Of a DNA stretch of 35,724 bases, positions 8,387 to 17,969 are shown piece by piece. Where the stretch lies: the NCBI GenBank assembly GCA_902493985.1, contig CABURR010000019.1, forward strand, positions 1-35,724. The letters are read 5' to 3'. The stretch's first letter is position 1. Every line of letters begins with the position of its first letter. The notes under the pieces were generated by a model, which worked only from the letters and a program-made list of their open reading frames with translations, made no database searches and was not told the DNA's origin. The position numbers and the translations under genes were made by a program. The DNA comes from an uncultured Collinsella sp. (GTDB taxonomy: Bacteria; Actinomycetota; Coriobacteriia; Coriobacteriales; Coriobacteriaceae).

Positions 8387-8431
8387 AGAAGCCCGTCCGA
8401 TCACTTTCATGTGGCGAACGGTCGGGCTTCT
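8387..8431 (-). terminator. Terminator closing the peptide operon
   Basis: AGAAGCCCG (8387-8395) pairs with CGGGCTTCT (8423-8431). Additional CCG/CGG and CAC/GTG pairs lie inside, around a short loop. On the minus strand the stem is followed by CTATTTAA, a weak U-tract; on the plus strand by TATT. It sits about 65 nt after the stop of the 8496-8603 membrane peptide, so it most likely ends the minus-strand operon. Confidence 0.7.
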
Positions 8432-8495
8432 TATTCCACTTGCCAATGCTCGGCTCATATTGGAAGAAAGCTACGCTAATGTTTGCGTGACACTC

Positions 8496-8603
8496 CTATT
8501 TTCTCCGAAGAAAGAGTCGGATAATGAAGAATAGAATTAAAAAAGGTGCCAGATATAACGCAAGTATAAAGGCTAATCCAACGAGACCTTGCAATAATGG
8601 CAT
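8496..8603 (-). CDS. Small hydrophobic peptide (35 aa), single membrane span
   Basis: Below the size usually called. The ATG at 8603 follows an excellent ribosome-binding site (GGGAGGAGTT). The 35 residues begin MPLLQGLVGLAFILALY, continue as an almost uninterrupted hydrophobic helix with one central Pro (P20), and end in a basic tail (RLFLRRK). This is a one-span peptide with a positive-inside C-terminus. It is the last gene of the radical SAM/precursor operon, 78 nt after precursor B and before a terminator. Immunity peptide, export partner or accessory toxin are all possible; no family is recognised. Confidence 0.7.
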   Translation of the reverse strand: MPLLQGLVGLAFILALYLAPFLILFFIIRLFLRRK

Positions 8604-8681
8604 AACTCCTCCCAGACACGAGATTTTGGTATTTGTTCCCATCTTATTCTGAATTGGACCAAATAGTTCCTAGCCACAAAA

Positions 8682-8861
8682 CTACTCGCCAACTGGATCG
8701 CACCAATCTGCTGGCAAAACACAGCTTGATTCTTTATCGACATAGCACCAATCCGCAACAGGGCACTCGGCGATGTCGTAAAAATTGCATATATCAACTC
8801 CAAGACAACAAGGCTCAACGGGAGGATGTTCATTTGAACCAACAGGATGGATATGTTTCAT
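8682..8861 (-). CDS. Cys-rich RiPP precursor B (59 aa), ranthipeptide-like
   Basis: The ATG at 8861 has a GAGGAG ribosome-binding site 7 nt upstream. The peptide starts MKHIHPVGSNEHPPVEP and is then acidic and Cys-rich, with C18, C19, C25, C33, C39, C47 and C54. Three exact Cys-X3-Asp motifs are present: C19-LGV-D23, C25-NFY-D29 and C33-PVA-D37. These are followed by C39-YV-D42 and C47-VLPA-D52. It shares the MKHIHP start and the six-Cys ladder with precursor A, 30 nt upstream. Radical SAM SPASM maturases join Cys sulfur to carbons of nearby residues; in freyrasin the acceptor is the Asp of CX3D motifs. Assignment as a maturase substrate rests on this pattern and on proximity. A longer overlapping frame on the same strand has no such features. 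Confidence 0.85.
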   Translation of the reverse strand: MKHIHPVGSNEHPPVEPCCLGVDICNFYDIAECPVADWCYVDKESSCVLPADWCDPVGE

Positions 8862-8891
8862 AACAGCTCCTCACCTTAATCCAATTAGAGA

Positions 8892-9095
8892 CTACGTTTG
8901 ATCAATGCCACAGTGATCTACAACGCAGATGCTGCCGCCATCCATGTCATAGTCGCAGTAATCGTATGCACCACAGCCATCTGCTTTATCATAAACAGTA
9001 CAGATGTCAGTAATGCCCAAGAGGCAGTCAAAAGACATCGGCTTCACGCCTGCCTCGTCGCCACTTCCTGGATTAATCGGATGAATATGCTTCAC
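8892..9095 (-). CDS. Cys-rich RiPP precursor A (67 aa), ranthipeptide-like
   Basis: The GTG at 9095 lies after a strong AAAGGGAGG ribosome-binding site. The peptide begins MKHIHPINPGSGDEAG and has six cysteines: C24, C32, C41, C47, C57 and C62. Acidic and aromatic spacing gives C32-TVY-D36 and C41-GAY-D45 (exact CX3D), C47-DY-D50, C57-VV-D60 and C62-GI-D65 (CX2D), and C24 to D30. Aligned with precursor B, C24/C19, C32/C25, C41/C33, C47/C39, C57/C47 and C62/C54 correspond. The leader is about 20 residues with no GG cleavage site; the GG at 53-54 lies inside the core. It lies 168 nt after the maturase gene. The upstream gap contains a possible promoter (TAGACA, 17 nt, CAATAT), which would allow higher expression than the enzyme. 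Confidence 0.88.
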   Translation of the reverse strand: MKHIHPINPGSGDEAGVKPMSFDCLLGITDICTVYDKADGCGAYDYCDYDMDGGSICVVDHCGIDQT

Positions 9096-9152
9096 GACTA
9101 CCTCCCTTTGAGTGCAGAAAACCTCAATATTGTGTATAACAAACCAAGATGT

Positions 9153-9236
9153 CTAGTTCACCATATTTCTAGAATGGTTTCGGCGAACGTAGCAATAAGC
9201 TTCGCAGACGGTAATCAGAAGAACGAACACCTCCAC
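9153..9236 (-). CDS. Possible 27-aa membrane peptide after the maturase gene
   Basis: A short frame starting GTG at 9236 would encode MEVFVLLITVCEAYCYVRRN and a few more polar residues. It has a hydrophobic stretch followed by Arg residues, like the 35-aa peptide at the operon end. It continues in the same frame after the radical SAM stop codon. No Shine-Dalgarno sequence is visible, so it may be an accident of composition. Kept at low confidence because two such peptides would bracket the precursors. Confidence 0.22.
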   Translation of the reverse strand: MEVFVLLITVCEAYCYVRRNHSRNMVN

Positions 9237-9263
9237 AATGGTGACAGCAATGCGCTGAACCGC

Positions 9264-10622
9264 TTATTCCGATACAGTAGCTTCTCGTTGATTTTTCTCC
9301 TGCGAAGATGAGTGGCGGGAAATAAGGTCAAAAGCCATCTCGTAGCACATTTTTCTATATTCACATGATGCAGGGTGTAGACTCTTGGGCAAGTAGCCGT
9401 GCTCGTCTGCAGCCTCCCAGCTACAGCCCCCACCACAGAAAGACCGAGCCCAACAGTCCGTACAGTCAATTCTTTTTTCGACACCCTGACTCCAGTTTTC
9501 AATATACCTAGTTTCGTCAATTCCGGTGACGATGTTGCCCATTTTGAATCGCATCATCCCGACAAACCTGTGACAGGGGTATACGTCCCCTTCGGGAGTC
9601 ACGGAAATAAAACGCCTGCCAGCCCCGCATCCGACAAAGGCGATCCTGTTGCTCATAATCAAATCAACTGCAGTTTTCAATGTTCTAAACAAGGGCTTTT
9701 CCCCTTGATCAATCTGTTTGAGATATTGATCCGCCAAATCTATTAGGCCCGCCCTGATTTTGTTTAATGAGTGTTCGTCGAGTTTGATATTCTCATCGAA
9801 TGAGCTCACGGGCGAGAAGTAAATCCTTCTGAAGCCCATCTCTTTAAACTGAAGATAGTCTTCAACAAGGTTACAGTTATTATTTGTTAAGGTCGCTCTT
9901 GCGCCGAAGGGGAACGACTCGGAAAAACGACGAACGTTTTTGTCGATATCGGAGAAAGAGCCGCCTCCCGTCTTGTACGGGCGCGATGCATCGTGCTTGC
10001 ATCCTGTACCATCGAGACTAATCAGAACAGAAAACCCGTGCTCCTTGAAAGAATTCACAGCAGTGTCATTCAAAAGCGTTCCGTTGGTCGTAATAGAATA
10101 GGTAAAGTTTCTATTGGGGTATATTCTTTTTGAATAGTCGACCGTTTTCCATATCAGCGGCTCGTTAATCATGGGTTCCCCACCAAAAAAGACGATCGCA
10201 AGCGTTTCGTTTTCCGATGAACTTGCGACGAGGTAGTCGACCGCCTTGAAGGCTATCTCGTCTGTCATCAGCAGAGGAGACGTTCCATAATCTCCTTTAC
10301 CGGCAAAACAGTAACTACAACCAAGGTTGCATGCATGTGAAACGTGGAGTTCGATGGATCTAAGTTTTCGAGGCGTGTCTTTTGTTAAGAAAGTCCGCTC
10401 AGACAATCGTTGATACTCATCAATGTCGTCTTCAAGTTCTGCTATGGTCGTTTGGTCGTAGCCTTTCGCAGCAAGTGACTTTGTTAGCAACTTCGAGTTG
10501 ACCGTTCTTCCCGATGCTTCAAATATGCGAAGCGCATCTTCTGATGCTTGGTCAACCTGAAAGCAATTGCGAGTGACCTCATCGAAGCAGTAACGACGAT
10601 CACTTACTGAGAAAAAATGCAT
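9264..10622 (-). CDS. Radical SAM/SPASM peptide maturase
   Basis: I chose the ATG at 10622 (GAGGAACGT just before it) over a GTG 30 nt upstream, giving 452 aa. The first ~88 residues (MHFFSVSDRRYCFDEVTRNC onward, with an acidic helix near 60-75) are placed like the precursor-recognition region of such enzymes. The radical SAM cluster motif is C98-X3-C102-X2-C105 within HVSHACNLGCSYC; GGEP is at 147-150 and ISLDG near 201-205. The SPASM region has C332, C350 (YPCHRF), C387, C390, C396, C400 (CGGGC), C420 and C426, enough for two auxiliary [4Fe-4S] clusters. This layout fits the thioether-forming SCIFF/ranthipeptide maturases. It heads a minus-strand operon with two Cys-rich precursors. Exact linkage chemistry is inferred. 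The gene is AT-richer than its chromosomal neighbours. Confidence 0.93.
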   Translation of the reverse strand: MHFFSVSDRRYCFDEVTRNCFQVDQASEDALRIFEASGRTVNSKLLTKSLAAKGYDQTTIAELEDDIDEYQRLSERTFLTKDTPRKLRSIELHVSHACNLGCSYCFAGKGDYGTSPLLMTDEIAFKAVDYLVASSSENETLAIVFFGGEPMINEPLIWKTVDYSKRIYPNRNFTYSITTNGTLLNDTAVNSFKEHGFSVLISLDGTGCKHDASRPYKTGGGSFSDIDKNVRRFSESFPFGARATLTNNNCNLVEDYLQFKEMGFRRIYFSPVSSFDENIKLDEHSLNKIRAGLIDLADQYLKQIDQGEKPLFRTLKTAVDLIMSNRIAFVGCGAGRRFISVTPEGDVYPCHRFVGMMRFKMGNIVTGIDETRYIENWSQGVEKRIDCTDCWARSFCGGGCSWEAADEHGYLPKSLHPASCEYRKMCYEMAFDLISRHSSSQEKNQREATVSE

Positions 10623-11138
10623 ACGTTCCTCAATTTCATGCTGGACTGGCACTAACCTTGTTTATTGTTGCGCAGCTATAAAAAACCACCAGCGGGGATT
10701 CGGTGTGCGGCCCAATCGGACTCCCAAAAGGTTCTATTTGAGACTGGCAAGCTTTGTGTTGTTGGCACTTCGACAGCGCTCTTTATTCCAACATGGAGCC
10801 TCGCAGTTTGAGTCGACTTGCCTCTGGAAGGTCCGATCTTAACTTGATTTAGGATGAAAACAGATTACAGGCGCGCTCCTCTAGAAAGAAAGGAAACCAA
10901 TCGCCGCCTTTCACCAGGAAAGTTTTTATAGCCCACCTCGAGCAAAATGAAAGATGCGAGAGCGATTGGGGAACAACGCGAATCTCCCCTTTTGGGTGGG
11001 AGCGAGCCTTCAGCCACCGGCGAACGACTCGCCCTGGTCAGAATCTGGAAGTGGTGCCGGGCCGCTTGGGCCTCCCCGGTGACTTCGTGGGGCTTACCTG
11101 CCTGACGTCGAGGAGTACATCCGCAAGATTCGTTCCCT
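10623..11138. other. Intergenic region: maturase promoter side and island edge
   Basis: About 515 nt without a gene I can support. The minus-strand promoter of the radical SAM operon must lie near 10650-10860, where the sequence is AT-richer. From about 10.9 kb composition shifts back to GC-rich. A short plus-strand stretch near 11092-11166 reads YLPDVEEYIRKIRSLCRLL before a stop. It could be the tail of a lost gene, but I cannot assign it. Confidence 0.4.
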
Positions 11139-11621
11139 ATGCCGTTTGCTCTCATGCCCGCCTTAGTTCCAAGTCGGGCGAGCCGCCGCGCTCATGCGAC
11201 CCGTGGCGGCGACACGTCGACGCCGCGCTCGCTGAGCACATCTTCGGTCGCGGGCGAGCACGAGGTCGCGCCGGCGCATCCGCTGGGACTGCTGTGCGTG
11301 CAAAACGGCTACGTGGTGAGCGTCCCGCGCTGGATTCAGCCGAGTGAGGAAGGCGTTGAGATCGGCGCGCTGGCAACGGGGGAGGGCGGCATCACCGATG
11401 TGGGCGATGACGTTTCGGCTCGCCATGCCCACGTGTGGTGCGATGACCAAAATGTCTGGTACGTTGAGGACCTGTCGTCCACCAACGGAACCGTGGTGGT
11501 AAACGGCGCGACGAACGTCTGCACCCAGGTCGAGCCCGGCCGCTCCGTCCAGCTCAACCCCGGTGACGAGCTCAAGCTCGGAGAATCCACAACCTACGCC
11601 ATCCTCCTCGGCGCCCTCTGA
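11139..11621 (+). pseudogene. Truncated second copy of the FHA gene
   Basis: From about 11190 the sequence aligns with the 3' half of the FHA gene at 4438-4877: RAHATRGGDTSTPRSL versus YAHATCGGGTSTPRSL, then a complete FHA domain with VSARHAHVW and DLSSTNGTVVVNG. The N-terminal ~165 residues of the intact protein are missing, and no ribosome-binding site precedes the ATG at 11139. I therefore call it a pseudogene, although a bare FHA domain could still be made. The two copies are diverged but share long identical tracts around the SSTNGT codons. They lie in the same direction on either side of the AT-rich island. Confidence 0.75.
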
Positions 11622-11639
11622 CTCATCTCCTAAATAAGT

Positions 11640-11700
11640 TGCGGTGAAATAGGGGCTGTTTAAGGCTACGGCCGGCAAAAACAGTTCCTATTTCACCGCA
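11640..11700. repeat. Long stem-loop after the truncated FHA copy
   Basis: TGCGGTGAAATAGG (11640-11653) pairs perfectly with CCTATTTCACCGCA (11687-11700). Two G-U pairs and CTGTTT/AAACAG (11656-11661 / 11679-11684) continue the stem, giving about 22 bp around a GGCCGGCA-containing loop. No U-tract follows. It resembles the GCCGGCA-type dispersed elements at 4877 and 19039 in position and loop content. Confidence 0.65.
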
Positions 11701-11714
11701 GCTGCCATTTGGTC

Positions 11715-11760
11715 CCTCGGTGACGGAAGGATCAATTTTGTCCTTGATGGTCACTCGAGG
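11715..11760. repeat. Second stem-loop after the truncated FHA copy
   Basis: CCTCG (11715-11719) / CGAGG (11756-11760), GTGAC / GTCAC and AAGGA / TCCTT nest into a 46-nt hairpin with loop tcaattttg. Its inner part and the following GGTCA resemble the hairpin at 4957-4975 behind the intact FHA gene. Confidence 0.5.
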
Positions 11761-11811
11761 TAAACCTTTACCGCCCGCCTATATTTGTCGAAATTACACT
11801 TGACGGCGGGG

Positions 11812-12098
11812 TACAATAAGCCCGCATGCGGATTTCCGTTGCGGGCGCTTCCCATCGCCGGGGCGTGCCCGGGAGCATCCGGCATGCGGCCTTTGCGGCG
11901 CTCGGTCATGTGCAAGACGGGCGGTCGGGTCTGTGGGGCGCATCAGCTGCTCCTCGCCTCGGCATGTCTTCTCTCCACGCCACGTACCTGCTGCTGAGCC
12001 TGCCTGCCAGATGATTGGAAGCAACAGCGTAAATCCCATCACGCCAACATCCCGGCGATCGCCGGGGCCTGTATACCTATATGAGAGGAGAGGGGTAT
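11812..12098 (+). promoter_or_regulatory. Promoter and long structured leader of nifJ
   Basis: A TACAAT -10 candidate lies at 11812-11817; the -35 is not clear (TTGTCG at 11785 is 21 nt away). If it is used, the leader is about 270 nt and GC-rich, with GCCCGC/GCGGGC (11820-11825 / 11841-11846). Close to the gene there is a perfect palindrome CCCGGCGATCGCCGGG (12051-12066), 27 nt before the ribosome-binding site. I do not recognise a riboswitch class, and no short ORF here is convincing. Confidence 0.4.
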
Positions 12099-15638
<3,540 letters not shown>

Positions 15639-15648
15639 GTCTCCCACC

Positions 15649-15773
15649 GCAGGATCTGAGGGCTGACCTTCGCGGACGTCCTCGGACATGAAAGAACCCC
15701 CGCTGTGCACTACGTGCGGCGGGGGTTCTTTCGTCCTGCGGAGTGTCCGCGAAGGTCAGCCCTCAGATCCTGC
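15649..15773. repeat. Nested palindrome: 29-bp inverted repeat around a terminator
   Basis: Left arm 15649-15677 (starts GCAGGATCTGAGGGC) and right arm 15745-15773 (ends GCCCTCAGATCCTGC) are perfect reverse complements over 29 bp. They enclose the 13-bp terminator stem at 15691-15731. A 9-nt word GTCCTCGGA occurs inside the left spacer and again at about 15783, just outside the right arm. The whole could fold into a long two-stage hairpin or cruciform. Confidence 0.9.
15691..15731. terminator. Bidirectional intrinsic terminator of nifJ
   Basis: AAAGAACCCCCGC (15691-15703) pairs perfectly with GCGGGGGTTCTTT (15719-15731); GCAC/GTGC inside the loop extends the stem. A/T tracts on both sides let it work for nifJ on the plus strand and for transcripts arriving on the minus strand. 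Confidence 0.9.
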
Positions 15774-15843
15774 TACGACTACGTCCTCGGATTGTGGGGC
15801 TGCATGAGGGACGTGGTTGTGGGGGCCTTTTGTCCCCGTCGCT

Positions 15844-15866
15844 GTTTCGCGGCGCGGCCGCGAAAC
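15844..15866. repeat. Perfect 10-bp palindrome with 3-nt spacer
   Basis: GTTTCGCGGC (15844-15853), GCG, GCCGCGAAAC (15857-15866). It lies between the nifJ terminator and the convergent ATPase gene (stop at 15916). There is no U-tract. It could be a transcription end structure for the ATPase gene, a protein-binding palindrome, or part of the repeat family that ends nifJ. Confidence 0.6.
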
Positions 15867-15915
15867 CACGCGTTACTTTGGTTATGGAGGGGGCTTGGTT
15901 GTTGGTTCAGATGAT

Positions 15916-17277
15916 CTAGAGAGATATGGGTGCAAATGAGAAATCGTTGTTGGGGTCGTCCTTTTCCATAAACTCATCGAGGCAGAATGTCATATAGATT
16001 GGAACGTACAGGATCTTGCCCTCTTCGCTAAGGTTTTCGTGGCTCAGCACAACGGCCTCGGGAATCTTGTACTCGCCCACACTCATCAGGCGATCGAGGG
16101 CCGCATGTGCTCGAACTTTCTTGCCCGATTTGACTTCGATTGGGACAACATGTCCTCGGGCGCCTTCGATTACAAAGTCGACTTCACCGACCTCACGTGT
16201 TTGGTAGTACCACGTATCTGCTCCGAGGGCAACAAGCTCCTGCGCGACCACGTTTTCATAGAGACCGCCGAGGTTGGGGGTTTTCATATCTAGATATACA
16301 GCGCGTGCCGTGCTACCGGGATATCGCGATGCGAGCATTCCTGTATCGGACTCGTATAGTTTGAAGGCGGCTGCCTTCTCTGTCCTCTTAAGAGGACTCC
16401 GGGCCTCCGTCACCTGGGGGACCATCAATCCAACGCCTGCGTTCACCAGCCATAGGAAATCCTGCTCGTATTTTTGAAGACGAGCTCCCTCGCCTAGAGA
16501 CGAGACGATAAAGCGATGGGACTCCGCCTCAAGCTGAACGGGAATTTGCTCGAAAATGGAGCGAACGTTAAACGCTCGAGTCGATGCATATTTAGAGATA
16601 TCGCTTTTGTACTGATCGACTAGCTGAATTTGAAGCTCACGCGTTCTCACGAGCGAATAGCCCGAATCGATATAGTTCTGAACGACCTCTGGCATGCCGC
16701 CGCAAACGATATAGGCTCTAAAGTTTTTGAGCATCGCCTCATGAATATAGTTTTCGACGGGACGTCTCTCGACAAGGCAGCTGCGAATGTCTGCAAGCAC
16801 ATTCTCGCTGATGCTGTTTGCCCAACAGAACTCTTCAAAATCCATCGGTCGCATAACAATGTGCTCGACATACCCCACCGGAAAAGAAGAGATCCCCTTA
16901 AACTCAGTCCCAAGCATAGACCCCGAGAAGACATAGCTAAAGCGTCCGTCCTCGACCAGCGCCTTCATAAGTGTAACGATCTGCGGATACTCCTGAATCT
17001 CATCGACGAAGATAAGCGTGTCTCCTTCAACAAGCGGTGCATCCGCAAGAAGGGCCACACGGTTGATGAAGTCAATGGAGTTCTTAGCGCCAACAAGTAC
17101 GTCTCTTGCCTCGGCATCGAGTAGCAGATTGACCTCATAATACGAAGCGTAGTTGCTCTTTCCAAACGCGCGAATTGCATAGCTCTTGCCAATCTGACGC
17201 GCGCCAGTAACAAGCAACGCTTTATTGGATTTGTTCTTCCAGCTCAAAAGCCTGTCAGTGACCTTACGGCGTAGCAT
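15916..17277 (-). CDS. AAA-type ATPase with DUF4143-like C-terminus
   Basis: This 453-aa protein belongs to the archaeal/bacterial ATPase family often labelled AAA_14/DUF4143. Walker A is GARQIGKS (25-32) and Walker B is LIFVDEIQE near residues 87-95. The following SGSMLGTEFKG and SFPVGYVEHIVMRPMDFEEF are hallmarks of the group, and the C-terminal nuclease-like region has EVDFVIEGARGHVVPIEVKSG. That last part resembles a PD-(D/E)XK-type core (E..VDFV, EVKSG). Cellular function of the family is not settled; it often sits in accessory DNA. It starts at ATG 17277 after TGAGGGG. Its promoter region carries 34-nt tandem repeats. Confidence 0.88.
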   Translation of the reverse strand: MLRRKVTDRLLSWKNKSNKALLVTGARQIGKSYAIRAFGKSNYASYYEVNLLLDAEARDVLVGAKNSIDFINRVALLADAPLVEGDTLIFVDEIQEYPQIVTLMKALVEDGRFSYVFSGSMLGTEFKGISSFPVGYVEHIVMRPMDFEEFCWANSISENVLADIRSCLVERRPVENYIHEAMLKNFRAYIVCGGMPEVVQNYIDSGYSLVRTRELQIQLVDQYKSDISKYASTRAFNVRSIFEQIPVQLEAESHRFIVSSLGEGARLQKYEQDFLWLVNAGVGLMVPQVTEARSPLKRTEKAAAFKLYESDTGMLASRYPGSTARAVYLDMKTPNLGGLYENVVAQELVALGADTWYYQTREVGEVDFVIEGARGHVVPIEVKSGKKVRAHAALDRLMSVGEYKIPEAVVLSHENLSEEGKILYVPIYMTFCLDEFMEKDDPNNDFSFAPISL

Positions 17278-17292
17278 TAAAACCCCTCAATG

Positions 17293-17378
17293 ACAAAAAT
17301 TGGCAAATAGATTTGACCCTAATCATACAAAAATTGGCAGATAGATTTGACCCAAATCATACAAAAATTGGCAAATAG
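17293..17378. repeat. 34-nt tandem repeat in the ATPase promoter region
   Basis: The unit begins ACAAAAATTGGCAAATAG and continues ATTTGACCCTAATCAT. Copy 1 is 17293-17326, copy 2 is 17327-17360 (two substitutions), and a partial third copy runs to 17378. Read on the minus strand, each full unit contains TGTATGATT, so a -10-like TATGAT is repeated just upstream of the ATPase start. This may be promoter or operator duplication. Confidence 0.8.
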
Positions 17379-17892
17379 CAAAGCTCGCTTAGGCCTCAAA
17401 GCCAGCGAGCCAGCACGGTACTTTGCGAAAAGGCTGGCGGCGCCGTTGTTGAGGGTGGCCAGGTTGGCAGTGGCGCCGTTAGCGTTCTCGGCTGCTTGGG
17501 CGCGCAGGAGCGAAAGGGCGTCGGCAGCGTTCATGCAGAAGCCGACGGTAAAGTTCCATACTGCGAACTCGCAGTCGCTTGCCGCGGGGTGAAGCGCGAT
17601 CGGCTATCCCTTATGTTGGATGAAAAGCCCCATGTTTTTGCAGGGATGCATACTCGTCAAATTAATGTATAGAATCGCGTATAGTGCGAGTAAGATATTG
17701 CGCTGTCCGTTTTGTGTTTAGCAAAGATATAGTTTGCATAATCTGGTCTAATCCCTGCTCTATTTAAATAAAGTTGCACGTAAATGGCGTAGATATACCT
17801 GAACTGGGCTTCTTTACGCTGAGCGGGTAAAATCGACCGTTCGCCGCTTAGGTATTTTCAAAATGAATAAAATGAGCGATAAAGAGAATATA
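17379..17892. other. Intergenic region with a possible gene fragment
   Basis: On the minus strand, about 17590 to 17390 reads CEFAVWNFTVGFCMNAADAL and continues as SLLRAQAAENANGATANLAT, with protein-like composition. It has no start signal and ends in the repeat block, so it may be the relic of a lost gene; I cannot name a family. The AT-rich part 17630-17890 probably holds the arcC promoter, but I see no convincing -35/-10 pair. Confidence 0.35.
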
Positions 17893-17940
17893 AACCCTAA
17901 TAAACTCGCGTATCGCACGGACGCGGGTTATTAATGGGTT
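17893..17940 (+). promoter_or_regulatory. Leader stem-loop of arcC
   Basis: AACCC/GGGTT, TAATAA/TTATTA and CGCGT/ACGCG nest as a 48-nt hairpin ending 29 nt before the arcC start codon. No U-tract follows, so it is not a simple terminator. It could control translation or transcript stability, or be a regulator site, since the sequence just upstream (TGAATAAAATGAGC) is loosely arginine-box-like. Confidence 0.5.
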
Positions 17941-17969
17941 GTAGGCCTTTTACAGAAAGGATTCCAGCA

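Noticed and set aside
8573..8842. 89-codon minus-strand frame over precursor B
   Set aside because: Its start lies inside precursor B in another frame and it continues through the membrane peptide's start. The 59-aa frame has a better ribosome-binding site and similarity to precursor A.
8898..9311. 137-codon plus-strand frame across the RiPP operon
   Set aside because: It is antisense to precursor A and the end of the maturase gene, has no ribosome-binding site and no recognisable motif.
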